This document shows positions 1 through 5,370 of a DNA stretch of 11,595 bases, piece by piece. The translations under genes and the position numbers were made by a program. The notes under the pieces were generated by a model that saw only the letters and a program-made list of their open reading frames with translations, was not told the DNA's origin and ran no database searches. Positions within the stretch are counted from its first letter, which is position 1. Each line of letters begins with the position of its first letter. Source of the DNA: CAZQSS01 sp964596405 (GTDB lineage Bacteria; Patescibacteriota; Patescibacteriia; Magasanikbacterales; UBA10003); the NCBI GenBank assembly GCA_964596405.1, contig CAZQSS010000028.1, positions 1 through 11,595 of the forward strand, given 5' to 3'.

Positions 1-54
1 ACGTATAAGATAAGAGAAAAGGTGGTGAACGAATATTGGCTGCGGCGTGGATAA
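1..54 (+). CDS. Possible C-terminal end of an upstream gene (partial)
   Basis: Frame 1 is open from the window edge to a TAA at 52-54 and encodes 17 residues, TYKIREKVVNEYWLRRG. The mix of charged and aromatic residues would suit the end of a soluble protein. The other two plus frames stop within the first 12 bases. A strong promoter begins only 8 bases after the stop, which fits a gene boundary here. Seventeen codons are too few to identify a family, and the open frame could be chance. Confidence 0.3.
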   Translation, partial: TYKIREKVVNEYWLRRG

Positions 55-62
55 ACAGGGGC

Positions 63-91
63 TTGACAAAAATCTGATTTTGTGCTATAAT
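63..91 (+). promoter_or_regulatory. Consensus sigma-70 promoter for the zinc protein gene
   Basis: TTGACA (63-68) and TATAAT (86-91) are both perfect and 17 bases apart. A TG at 83-84 makes an extended -10. The predicted start is near 98, giving a 93-base leader before the ATG at 191. The sequence around the -35, GGGGCTTGACAAAA, recurs at the promoters near 10585 and 11206, so these look like one promoter style in this genome. Confidence 0.85.
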
Positions 92-97
92 ATAGGC

Positions 98-190
98 AAT
101 AAGTTTTGGGAAGCCTCCCATTAGGCGGCGCGTCAAAATTTATCCGCTTTAAGCGGGAGGTCGATTTATACAAAAATCAAAGAAAAAACT
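98..190 (+). promoter_or_regulatory. Structured mRNA leader with competing helices
   Basis: This 93-base leader follows a consensus promoter. It can form a hairpin TGGGA/TCCCA (107-111 with 116-120) and a second hairpin CCGC/GCGG (144-147 with 153-156). CCTCCC (114-119) is also the exact complement of GGGAGG (155-160), so a long-range helix would disrupt both hairpins. Mutually exclusive pairing is typical of a regulatory leader or thermosensor, but no known riboswitch class was recognised. The GGGAGG is about 30 bases from the ATG, too far to be its ribosome site. No strong Shine-Dalgarno lies directly before the ATG. Confidence 0.35.
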
Positions 191-523
191 ATGGCATTCG
201 ATTCACCCAGGCAAATGTATGATGTGGATTTAACCTGCTCTAAATGCGGGGCTCACATTTCTCAATTGCCTTTTCAACCTTCGGGCGACCGCCCGGTTTA
301 CTGTTCCGATTGCAATCGCGCTTATCGTCAAGATAGACGCCCTAGCGGCGGCGGCAGCAGCTTCGGTGGCGGTTCACGTGGTCCGCGGGCCCCGCGACAG
401 ATGTATCAGGTTAATTTAACCTGCGCAACCTGTGGCACTCCGATCACCGAGTTACCCTTTGAGCCTCGTGGCGATAAACCAATTTATTGTCCGACTTGTC
501 TCAGATCTCAACGCGACAGATAA
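191..523 (+). CDS. Two-module CxxC-x17-CxxC zinc-ribbon protein
   Basis: A 110-residue protein made of two copies of one zinc-binding module. Copy 1 has Cys16, Cys19, Cys38 and Cys41; copy 2 has Cys78, Cys81, Cys100 and Cys103, with identical spacing. Both copies share the flanking pattern RQMYxVxLTCxxCG, then LPFxPxGDxPxYCxxC. A flexible Gly/Ser/Arg linker (about 48-69) joins them. This is the CxxC-x17-CxxC family, common as small proteins in Patescibacteria. Four cysteines per module suggest one structural zinc each. The basic linker and family character suggest nucleic-acid or ribosome contact, but this is inference and the function is not known. The gene has its own promoter and terminator, so it is monocistronic. 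Confidence 0.85.
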   Translation: MAFDSPRQMYDVDLTCSKCGAHISQLPFQPSGDRPVYCSDCNRAYRQDRRPSGGGSSFGGGSRGPRAPRQMYQVNLTCATCGTPITELPFEPRGDKPIYCPTCLRSQRDR

Positions 524-535
524 TCAAATTATCAC

Positions 536-567
536 AAAAACTCCCCCGCACTGCGGGGGAGTTTTTT
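536..567 (+). terminator. Intrinsic terminator after the CxxC-x17-CxxC gene
   Basis: A near-perfect stem pairs the CTCCCCCGC arm (541-549) with GCGGGGGAG (553-561) around an ACT loop, followed by six Ts (562-567). The A-run at 536-540 pairs with the T-run. It lies 13 bases past the stop codon. The terminator at 10523-10553 uses the same GCACTGC tip. Confidence 0.95.
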
Positions 568-572
568 GTCGC

Positions 573-601
573 TTGAATTTTTTTGTTTTATTTGATATCA
601 T
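573..601 (+). promoter_or_regulatory. Predicted promoter giving a leaderless mRNA
   Basis: TTGAAT (573-578), a 17-base spacer and TATCAT (596-601), with a TG at 593-594 as an extended -10. The expected start point is 608, which is the A of the next gene's ATG. If right, the gene at 608 is translated from a leaderless message. This fits the lack of any Shine-Dalgarno there. Confidence 0.5.
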
Positions 602-607
602 TAAATT

Positions 608-946
608 ATGAGACACAATCTTAATCCCAATTCATTATTTGATGAGGGAATAAAACTTATCAGCTATTGTCCGGTTTGCCGGCATAAAGAAAAGATGATG
701 GAAGCCAGGGTGCTGGAAGAAACCGAAGCGGCTCACCTGATTCATTTGCGTTGTCACAAGTGCCAGGCGGCGGTGTTGGCTTTAATTATGATTTCTCCGG
801 CCGGTTTAAATTCGGTGGGCATGATTACGGATTTATCCGCCGACGACGCCGTAAAGTTTAAAAATTTAGACAGTATTAGTATTGAAGATGTGTTGGAACT
901 TAATCAGTTGGGCCGTTTAAGGCAAAATTGGATAGAAGGGCTGTAA
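608..946 (+). CDS. Small zinc-ribbon protein of unknown function
   Basis: A 112-residue soluble protein with one four-cysteine zinc site: Cys21-x2-Cys24 (CPVC) and Cys49-x2-Cys52 (CHKC). The 24-residue interval is rich in charged residues and His. The C-terminal half has a hydrophobic strand (AVLALIMI, 54-61) and an acidic helical end (SIEDVLELNQLGRL). No signal peptide or membrane segment is seen. It resembles conserved uncharacterised proteins of Patescibacteria but no named family was recognised. It has its own predicted promoter (573-601) and a terminator (965-1003), so it appears to be a single-gene unit. ATG 608 has no Shine-Dalgarno and may start a leaderless message. Confidence 0.75.
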   Translation: MRHNLNPNSLFDEGIKLISYCPVCRHKEKMMEARVLEETEAAHLIHLRCHKCQAAVLALIMISPAGLNSVGMITDLSADDAVKFKNLDSISIEDVLELNQLGRLRQNWIEGL

Positions 947-964
947 AAATATATCCTAAAGCAG

Positions 965-1003
965 AAATCTGTCTTAGAGGAGCCGCACTTGACAGATTTT
1001 TTT
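965..1003 (+). terminator. Intrinsic terminator whose 3' arm carries the next promoter's -35
   Basis: AAATCTGTC (965-973) is the exact complement of GACAGATTT (991-999), a 9-bp stem with a 17-base loop, and the T-run continues to 1003. It begins 18 bases after the stop at 946. The bases GACA (991-994) are also part of the TTGACA box of the rplY promoter. Confidence 0.8.
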
Positions 1004-1016
1004 ATTTGAGTATAAT
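989..1016 (+). promoter_or_regulatory. rplY promoter overlapping the preceding terminator
   Basis: TTGACA (989-994), a 16-base spacer and TATAAT (1011-1016). The predicted start is near 1023. The first transcribed bases include a 10-bp palindrome, ATCTATAGAT (1025-1034), which could be an operator or incidental. The roughly 67-base leader also contains the GC-rich palindrome at 1043-1064. Confidence 0.8.
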
Positions 1017-1042
1017 AGATACGAATCTATAGATATTTGTAG

Positions 1043-1064
1043 ACCTGCCTGCCGGCAGGCAGGT
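1043..1064 (+). repeat. 22-bp perfect GC-rich palindrome in the rplY leader
   Basis: The half-site ACCTGCCTGCC (1043-1053) is followed directly by its exact complement (1054-1064). In the message it would fold into a very stable hairpin 25 bases before the rplY ATG. Related modules occur at 2837-2853, 4556-4569, 4589-4608 and 9189-9207, so it probably belongs to a dispersed palindromic repeat family rather than being an rplY-specific operator. Confidence 0.8.
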
Positions 1065-1089
1065 TCATATATAATAATTAGTATCATTT

Positions 1090-1770
1090 ATGTCTATTGT
1101 TTTAAAAGCTCACGCTCGAACCGAAACCCAAAATAAGGTCAAAAAATTGCGTCTGGAAAGTAAAATTCCGGCTGTTTTATATGGCCACGGTTTTAAAAAC
1201 CAGAACATAACTTTGAACTATGTTGATTTTGACAAGGCTTATAATCAGGCCAAGGGCGAACTGGTTGATTTGGTGATTGACGAAGGCCGGCCCATCAAGG
1301 TTTTGATTCAGGATTTTCAATTACATCATTTGTCCACCCGTTTTGTCCACGTCGATTTGCGTCAGGTTAGTCTGACCGAAAAGATTAAGACTGATGTGGG
1401 TTTGAACTTTGTGGGCGAATCCCCGGCAGTCAAGGGTCTGGGTGGTATTTTCTTGAAAACCGCGTCTAAAATTGAAATTGAATGTTTGCCGCAGGATTTG
1501 GTCAAAGAAATTAATGTTGATATTTCATCGCTCAAGGCTTTTGGCGAAGTGATCCATATCAGCGATCTTAAAATACCGGCCGGCATTAAAGTTTTGTCTC
1601 ATGCCGAAGATGTAATTGCCACCGTGACACCGCCTCGCGTTGAAGAAGAGGCTACCACGGCTGCTGTTGCCGGCGCTCCGGATTTGAGCCAGATTAAGAC
1701 TGAAGCCGAATTGAAGAAAGAAAAGAAAGCGGCTGACGAATCGGCTGACGCCGAGACCAAGGAGAAATAA
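1090..1770 (+). CDS. rplY: Ribosomal protein bL25, long CTC/TL5 form
   Basis: A 226-residue protein of the bL25/CTC family, which binds 5S rRNA on the large subunit. The N-terminal L25 domain (about 3-90) contains KIPAVLYGHG and the strand segment LIQDFQLHHLSTRFVHVDL. The C-terminal TL5-type beta domain (about 92-185) contains GGIFLKTASKIEIECLP and DLKIPAGIKVL. A Glu/Ala/Lys-rich tail (about 186-226) follows. E. coli bL25 has only the first domain, so this is the two-domain form seen in CTC and TL5. No Shine-Dalgarno precedes ATG 1090. The DUF3048 gene begins 7 bases downstream, but a terminator-like hairpin sits at the junction. Confidence 0.93.
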   Translation: MSIVLKAHARTETQNKVKKLRLESKIPAVLYGHGFKNQNITLNYVDFDKAYNQAKGELVDLVIDEGRPIKVLIQDFQLHHLSTRFVHVDLRQVSLTEKIKTDVGLNFVGESPAVKGLGGIFLKTASKIEIECLPQDLVKEINVDISSLKAFGEVIHISDLKIPAGIKVLSHAEDVIATVTPPRVEEEATTAAVAGAPDLSQIKTEAELKKEKKAADESADAETKEK

Positions 1771-1777
1771 AAATTAT

Positions 1778-2812
1778 ATGTTTGCTAGAGGAAAACGCCG
1801 TAAATTTTTTGCGGCGTTTTTTGTTTTTTTAGTGGCGGGGTTGGGTTTGTGGACCGGCTATCTATGGTGGAATCTTTTTGGTTCGGCGCCCAATGTGGGC
1901 CCCACCAATATGATCGGCCGCGCCGAAGAGGATACAAAAAACACCGCCCGCCGCCTGATTGACGGTGTTAAAGTTTTACCGATTGAGGCGACCACGACCC
2001 TCTGGGCGGTGATGATTGATAATTTTCCGGAATCCCGTCCGCAAGCGGGTTTGCGCGACGCCTCTTTGGTTTGGGAGGCGCCGGTGGAAGGCGGTCTGAC
2101 CCGTTTTTTATCTGTTTTCCCCGGCACCAGCCAGCTGGAACGCATCGGTCCGGTGCGGAGCACCCGGCCGTATTATATTGATTGGGCGCAAGAACTGGGC
2201 GCGCTCTACGCCCATGTGGGCGGCTCGGATGCGGCTTTGGAAGAATTAAAAACCGGCCGGGTGTTTGACTTGAACGAGTTTTACCGCGGCCAGTATTTTT
2301 GGCGCGATGGAAAACGGCCCAAGCCCTACAATGTTTATACTTCTTCAAAATTATTATCTGCCGCCTACGAAAAAGAGCCAAAGGATATACCGAGCTGGAT
2401 TTATAAAAATGAAAAAGAGTTGAAAGACCGCGGCGAGCCGCAGAGTTTTAAAATTAATTTTGGCAAGGTGCTGGTGGAATGGCGTTATAATCGGGGCGAC
2501 AACAGTTACGAAAGACTGGAAGACGGTTTGGAACACAAAGATGAAAAGGGTAGTATTATCAAAGCCAAAAATGTGGTGATGCAATTTGTTGAGATTACGG
2601 TTTTAGACGAAGTCGGCCGTCGGGAAATTAAAACTGTGGGCCGCGGCGAAGCCACCATCTTGCTTGACGGCGAGCTGATTAAAGGCCGTTGGGAGAAGAA
2701 AACAAAAAATGGCCGCACGCGTTTTTTTGACACGAACGGCCATGAAATGGAATTTAACGGCGGCCCGACTTGGATTGAGGTGGTGGATAGTTCGATGATA
2801 TTGGGAAATTAG
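1778..2812 (+). CDS. DUF3048 (YerB-like) membrane-anchored protein
   Basis: A 344-residue protein with a basic N-terminus and one membrane segment (about 10-32), predicted to face outside the cell. The N-terminal DUF3048 domain (about 72-200) is clear from VMIDNFPESRPQAGL, LVWEAPVEGGLTRFL, IGPVRSTRPYY and the AHVGGSDAAL segment. The C-terminal DUF3048 domain (about 224-338) contains VVMQF and a GRG-x5-LLDG-x7-W pattern. B. subtilis YerB is a lipoprotein of this family with no established biochemical function; here a non-cleaved helix replaces the lipobox. An AAGGAG (1759-1764) lies 13 bases before the ATG, rather far. Codons 5-17 also encode a terminator-like hairpin (1792-1830). It probably shares the rplY transcript. 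Confidence 0.88.
   Translation: MFARGKRRKFFAAFFVFLVAGLGLWTGYLWWNLFGSAPNVGPTNMIGRAEEDTKNTARRLIDGVKVLPIEATTTLWAVMIDNFPESRPQAGLRDASLVWEAPVEGGLTRFLSVFPGTSQLERIGPVRSTRPYYIDWAQELGALYAHVGGSDAALEELKTGRVFDLNEFYRGQYFWRDGKRPKPYNVYTSSKLLSAAYEKEPKDIPSWIYKNEKELKDRGEPQSFKINFGKVLVEWRYNRGDNSYERLEDGLEHKDEKGSIIKAKNVVMQFVEITVLDEVGRREIKTVGRGEATILLDGELIKGRWEKKTKNGRTRFFDTNGHEMEFNGGPTWIEVVDSSMILGN
1792..1830 (+). terminator. Terminator-like hairpin inside the 5' coding region of the DUF3048 gene
   Basis: AAAACGCCG (1792-1800) pairs perfectly with CGGCGTTTT (1812-1820) around an 11-base loop. It is followed by T6, G and T7 (1817-1830). The form is that of an intrinsic terminator 22 bases past the rplY stop, yet it lies within codons 5-17 of the next gene, where it encodes the KRRKFFAAFFVF stretch. 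It could end most rplY transcripts and let a fraction, or those covered by a translating ribosome, read on. Confidence 0.6.
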
Positions 2813-2821
2813 GATGTTAAC

Positions 2822-2943
2822 TGTCATTCCGACCGACCCGCCGATGAGGCGGGGAGTGGAGGAATCTCTTGAATTGTCTGGAAGGGATTCCTCCACTTCA
2901 CTTCCATACTCTAGAGCATGGAAGTGCCATGGGCGGGATGACA
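2822..2943. repeat. 122-bp palindromic repeat with three hairpin arms
   Basis: This element fills most of the gap between the DUF3048 gene and its terminator. Its outer ends TGTCATTCC (2822-2830) and GGGATGACA (2935-2943) are complementary at 8 of 9 positions. Inside are three perfect hairpins: CCCGCC/GGCGGG (2837-2842, 2848-2853), a 12-bp stem (2855-2866 with 2886-2897) starting AGTGGAGG, and CACTTCCAT/ATGGAAGTG (2899-2907, 2918-2926). The closed outer stem with three arms resembles a cloverleaf. Similar GTCATTCCG...GGAATCTCT repeats occur in many environmental bacterial genomes, from memory. No gene lies inside it. Confidence 0.75.
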
Positions 2944-2950
2944 AAAAGAA

Positions 2951-2980
2951 AAAGACGGTCGCCGTTGGGTGACCGTCTTT
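2951..2980. terminator. Bidirectional terminator between convergent genes
   Basis: AAAGACGGTC (2951-2960) and GACCGTCTTT (2971-2980) form a perfect 10-bp stem with a 10-base loop. On the plus strand it ends in TTTT; on the minus strand it is followed by a long T-rich tract (complement of 2943-2952). It serves the DUF3048 gene from the left and the lipoprotein gene from the right. Confidence 0.9.
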
Positions 2981-3007
2981 TGAGTTTTGGTGGTTGGGCG
3001 TTTACTT

Positions 3008-3544
3008 TTACTTTTTGACAACCAGGAACCAGTATTCCTCATCCAGGCCGTCTGTGTAATGATCCAGATGTGACTCGCAATCGTTCTGGTCGGTCATGGC
3101 ACAAAAATTATTTTGACCCACCCAGGCTTTACCTAGAGCAGTGGCCACATACTTTCTGTGCTCGTTAGGATACTTATCGTTGAAAGCGGCGATCTCTGTT
3201 AGAGTGGGCTGACGCATGTCGTAATATGTATCGAGATTGGTTGTGATCCGTTGGATGTTTGTTCTATTCCTAAAATTACCCATCCAAATCAGCACTGTGG
3301 TGCCTGCCCCATCAGAATTACCCATTGAGAAGTATATGGCTCCGGTACACGGAAGTTCGTGGGTGGTGGGAATGTTTGGACAGGCGAAGCTTCTGAAACT
3401 ACCAAGTTGTAACGGATAGGGTGGAGACTCTGTGGCTGTTGTGTCGGCGGTTTTTTCAGTTGGTGAACACTGGACAATTGGCGCCAAGAGACAGATGGCG
3501 AGCAGAAGTTGGAACAGATGCACATACAAACCCTTGCGATTCAT
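3008..3544 (-). CDS. Small secreted lipoprotein or exported protein, unknown function
   Basis: ATG 3544 is chosen because AGGAGG (3551-3556, minus strand) lies 6 bases before it; an upstream TTG at 3550 overlaps that spacing. The 178-residue product starts with MNRKG and a hydrophobic stretch (6-24). Cys26 sits in IVQC, a poor lipobox because Gln precedes the Cys, so lipid attachment is uncertain. A Thr/Ser/Pro-rich linker (27-45) follows, then a globular domain with Cys55, Cys66, Cys148 and Cys156 that could form two disulfides. No family was recognised. It has its own promoter inside the end of prmC and ends at a bidirectional terminator, so it is an independent unit. Confidence 0.75.
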   Translation of the reverse strand: MNRKGLYVHLFQLLLAICLLAPIVQCSPTEKTADTTATESPPYPLQLGSFRSFACPNIPTTHELPCTGAIYFSMGNSDGAGTTVLIWMGNFRNRTNIQRITTNLDTYYDMRQPTLTEIAAFNDKYPNEHRKYVATALGKAWVGQNNFCAMTDQNDCESHLDHYTDGLDEEYWFLVVKK

Positions 3545-3596
3545 AGGCAACCTCCTCTGTTTCGTACGTTTTGGGTTTAGATGTTCAAAGACCGAT

Positions 3597-4520
3597 TTAA
3601 TGTGTCATCTTAGCAGGTTCGACAGAAAATGTCAAGGACGCGCAGACTACCCGATTGTGGCCGGCCAAGTCTTTTTTGATTTCGGTTTTAGCGGTTGGTA
3701 AGTATTTTTTTATTAGTTTTTTGATTTTGGATGTTTGGCTTGGGTCAATCTCCAGCAGCACTTGAACACTTGAGCACCCAAACACTTGAGCGCCGAGTTG
3801 TGATATTTGTTTGAATAGTTTTTCGTAGTATTCCAAACCGTTCCGGCCGCCATAGAGCGCCGAGCGAGGCTCGCATTGGATACTTTTTTCGCATATTTGC
3901 TTCTTTGTTAAATAGGGCAAGTTCGCTGTAATGATATATGAAGAAGCGGGAATTAGGAATGAGGAATTATGAATTAGGGGTGAAAGAAGATTGCCGCGAT
4001 AGAATTTAATTTTCACGCTATTTTTTTTGGCATTCTGCCGGGCGACCTTGAGAGCAGCCGCAGAAATATCCGTAGCCAGGACTTTTAAATTTTTATTCGG
4101 GGTATTTTTAGCAATAGCAATCGGAATACACCCCGAACCTGTCCCCACATCAATCAAAACAATTCGTTCCCTAATTCCTAATTCATAATTCCTGATTCGT
4201 TTGATTGTTTCTTCGACCAACAATTCGGTTTCAGGACGAGGTATCAGTACATTTTTGTTAACTATAAAATCTAGACCATAAAATTCTTTATGGCCGGTTA
4301 GGTAAGCGATAGGTTCGCCGTGAGCGCGACGGGCTACCAGTTGGCGAAACTTTTTTTCTTGGGTGGTAGTCAGTTTTTTTTCCGGATATGTCAAAAGATA
4401 TTCTCGGGGTTTGTTTAAAACAGAACTTAAAAGAACCTCGCCATCTAAGATTGGTGAGGCGCTTCCATTTTTTAAAGTCTTATGGACGGAAAGAAGGGCT
4501 TGTTTGATGGAAAGAGTCAT
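3597..4520 (-). CDS. prmC: Release factor glutamine N5-methyltransferase, with repeat-derived insertions
   Basis: PrmC methylates the GGQ glutamine of release factors using S-adenosylmethionine. The N-terminal helical domain (about 1-90) leads into IPRPETELLVEE (93-104), the SAM motif DVGTGSG (124-130) and acidic TDIS (160-163). The family's NPPY substrate loop reads NLPY here (200-203). At 307 residues it is about 30 longer than E. coli PrmC. The excess maps to repeat-encoded segments: IRNYELGIRER (109-119), PLIHNSSFLIP (181-191) and AQVFGCSSVQV (244-254), plus a C-terminal SLTFSVEPAKMTH that contains the next gene's promoter. The frame is intact, so it is probably functional. No Shine-Dalgarno; the start abuts a repeat element. 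Confidence 0.92.
   Translation of the reverse strand: MTLSIKQALLSVHKTLKNGSASPILDGEVLLSSVLNKPREYLLTYPEKKLTTTQEKKFRQLVARRAHGEPIAYLTGHKEFYGLDFIVNKNVLIPRPETELLVEETIKRIRNYELGIRERIVLIDVGTGSGCIPIAIAKNTPNKNLKVLATDISAAALKVARQNAKKNSVKIKFYRGNLLSPLIHNSSFLIPASSYIITANLPYLTKKQICEKSIQCEPRSALYGGRNGLEYYEKLFKQISQLGAQVFGCSSVQVLLEIDPSQTSKIKKLIKKYLPTAKTEIKKDLAGHNRVVCASLTFSVEPAKMTH
3607..3635 (-). promoter_or_regulatory. Promoter of the lipoprotein gene, inside the prmC 3' end
   Basis: On the minus strand TTGACA (3635-3630), a 17-base spacer and TAAGAT (3612-3607), with an extended -10 TGC. The predicted start is near 3600, giving a 56-base leader that ends in AGGAGG and ATG 3544. The promoter lies within the last 13 codons of prmC. 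Confidence 0.8.
3759..3790. repeat. Four tandem 8-bp units inside prmC
   Basis: Units CACTTGAA, CACTTGAG, CACCCAAA and CACTTGAG follow one another without gaps. They encode residues 244-254 of PrmC (AQVFGCSSVQV), just before the LLEID strand. An 8-bp unit rotates the reading frame, so the peptide is not itself repetitive. Confidence 0.85.
3951..3978. repeat. Four tandem 7-bp units inside prmC, copy A
   Basis: Units AATTAGG, AATGAGG, AATTATG and AATTAGG. On the coding strand they encode part of PLIHNSSFLIP, lying between the SAM-binding strands and the NLPY loop. Copy B (4170-4197) is in inverted orientation and shares a perfect 17-bp block with this one (3962-3978 against 4177-4193). Confidence 0.88.
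4170..4197. repeat. Four tandem 7-bp units inside prmC, copy B (inverted)
   Basis: Read on the minus strand the units are AATCAGG, AATTATG, AATTAGG and AATTAGG. They encode the RNYELGIRE segment just before the SAM motif. Together with copy A they flank the SAM-binding core of prmC as an inverted pair about 190 bp apart. Confidence 0.88.
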
Positions 4521-4672
4521 AATTTCAAAATTCCAAGTTCAAATGTCAAATCAATCCGCCCGTGGGCGGGTAAAATCTTAATGTCAAACCTGCCTGCCGA
4601 TGAGCAAGTGTCTAAAATTTGAACTTTGAACTTTAAGCATTGATTTGAACTTTGGCATTTGAACTTTGCACT
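4521..4672 (+). mobile_element. Gene-less copy of the four-helix element (non-autonomous, MITE-like)
   Basis: The left end (4521-4554) matches the left end of the element at 9139 in 32 of 34 bases. A 34-base block at 4635-4668 is identical to 9571-9604 near that element's right end. The ends are inverted relative to each other and built of degenerate TTGAACT-type 7-bp units. Inside are two small GC-rich palindromic modules (4556-4569, 4589-4608) in place of a gene. The four-helix start is preserved: ATG 4543 begins MSNQ as at 9161, but the frame stops at 4579-4581. It fills the whole prmC-nucleotidyltransferase gap and encodes the last 13 residues of the latter. Confidence 0.65.
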
Positions 4673-5370
4673 TTTTGTTTTATTGCCTCTTCGGCTTTTT
4701 TGATGTCTTCCGGATAACCGACCGACTGCCAAAAAGTCGCGTTGATAACTTCAATCGGATAATCTTGAGCCATTAGGGCGACGGTCTGGGGCAGGCCAAA
4801 CTCGGCGCCGTTTTTAATCGGTTGGAGGGGATAGTCAAAAAAATGGCGGTTGAGGGCGTAGAGGCCGGCGTTGACGCGGGCGGTTTTGATATTTTCATCG
4901 GTTTTGGCAAAACCGCAAAAATGATTTTGTTCATCCGTCAGCAAGGTGTGCAAGCTCAACCGGCCCGGGTTGGAGATTTCTTTGGCCAAAATTGCCAGGT
5001 TACAGCGGGAAAATTTTTCCAAATCTTCTTTGGCATAAAGATCGTCACCATTTATGACCAAAAAATGTTCGTCCAAAAGCGGTTGGCAGAGGCGCAGGGC
5101 ATCTCCGGTGCCTTTTAATTCGCGTTGCTCCACGTAAATTATTTTTTTGTTGCGCCAATTATTGCCAAAGTGGTTGATGATTTTATCTTTCAGATAGCCG
5201 ACCACCAAAATAATCTCCGAGATATTTTCCGGCAGTTCGTCAAAATTCCATTCTAAAATCGGCCGGCCGTTCACTTCTAACAGGGGTTTGGGAGTAGTTA
5301 GAGTATAAGGCCGTAAGCGCAAGCCCTCGCCGGCCGCTAAGACAACAACTTGTTTTATGACACCGTTCAT
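4633..5370 (-). CDS. Sugar-1-phosphate nucleotidyltransferase (NTP_transferase family)
   Basis: This enzyme class joins a sugar 1-phosphate to an NTP to give an activated nucleotide sugar for cell-surface or wall synthesis. The 245-residue protein has the signature VVVLAAGEGLRLRPYT (8-23), PKPLLEVNGRPILEW (27-41), the base-recognition loop KGTGDA (86-91) and the metal-binding INGDD (106-110), then VNAGLYA (166-172). It has only the catalytic Rossmann-like domain, without a GlmU-type left-handed helix. The substrate (glucose, mannose or MurNAc phosphate) cannot be read from the sequence. Its ATG overlaps the prfA stop by 4 bases (ATGA), so it is translationally coupled to prfA. The tail KVQSSNAKVQINA (233-245) is encoded by the repeat element at 4521-4672. 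Confidence 0.88.
   Translation of the reverse strand: MNGVIKQVVVLAAGEGLRLRPYTLTTPKPLLEVNGRPILEWNFDELPENISEIILVVGYLKDKIINHFGNNWRNKKIIYVEQRELKGTGDALRLCQPLLDEHFLVINGDDLYAKEDLEKFSRCNLAILAKEISNPGRLSLHTLLTDEQNHFCGFAKTDENIKTARVNAGLYALNRHFFDYPLQPIKNGAEFGLPQTVALMAQDYPIEVINATFWQSVGYPEDIKKAEEAIKQKVQSSNAKVQINA

Noticed and set aside
2603..2944. Minus-strand 113-residue open frame covering the 122-bp repeat
   Set aside because: It runs antisense through the DUF3048 gene and the palindromic repeat, has no ribosome site, and its composition follows the repeat.
3759..3790. CRISPR array
   Set aside because: The units are 8 bp and contiguous, without spacers. No cas genes are present, and no other region has regular 20-40 bp repeats with unique spacers.
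4517..4732. Minus-strand 71-residue open frame across the prmC-nucleotidyltransferase gap
   Set aside because: It reads repeat sequence and an alternative frame of the nucleotidyltransferase end; no family features, and its peptide is repeat-derived.
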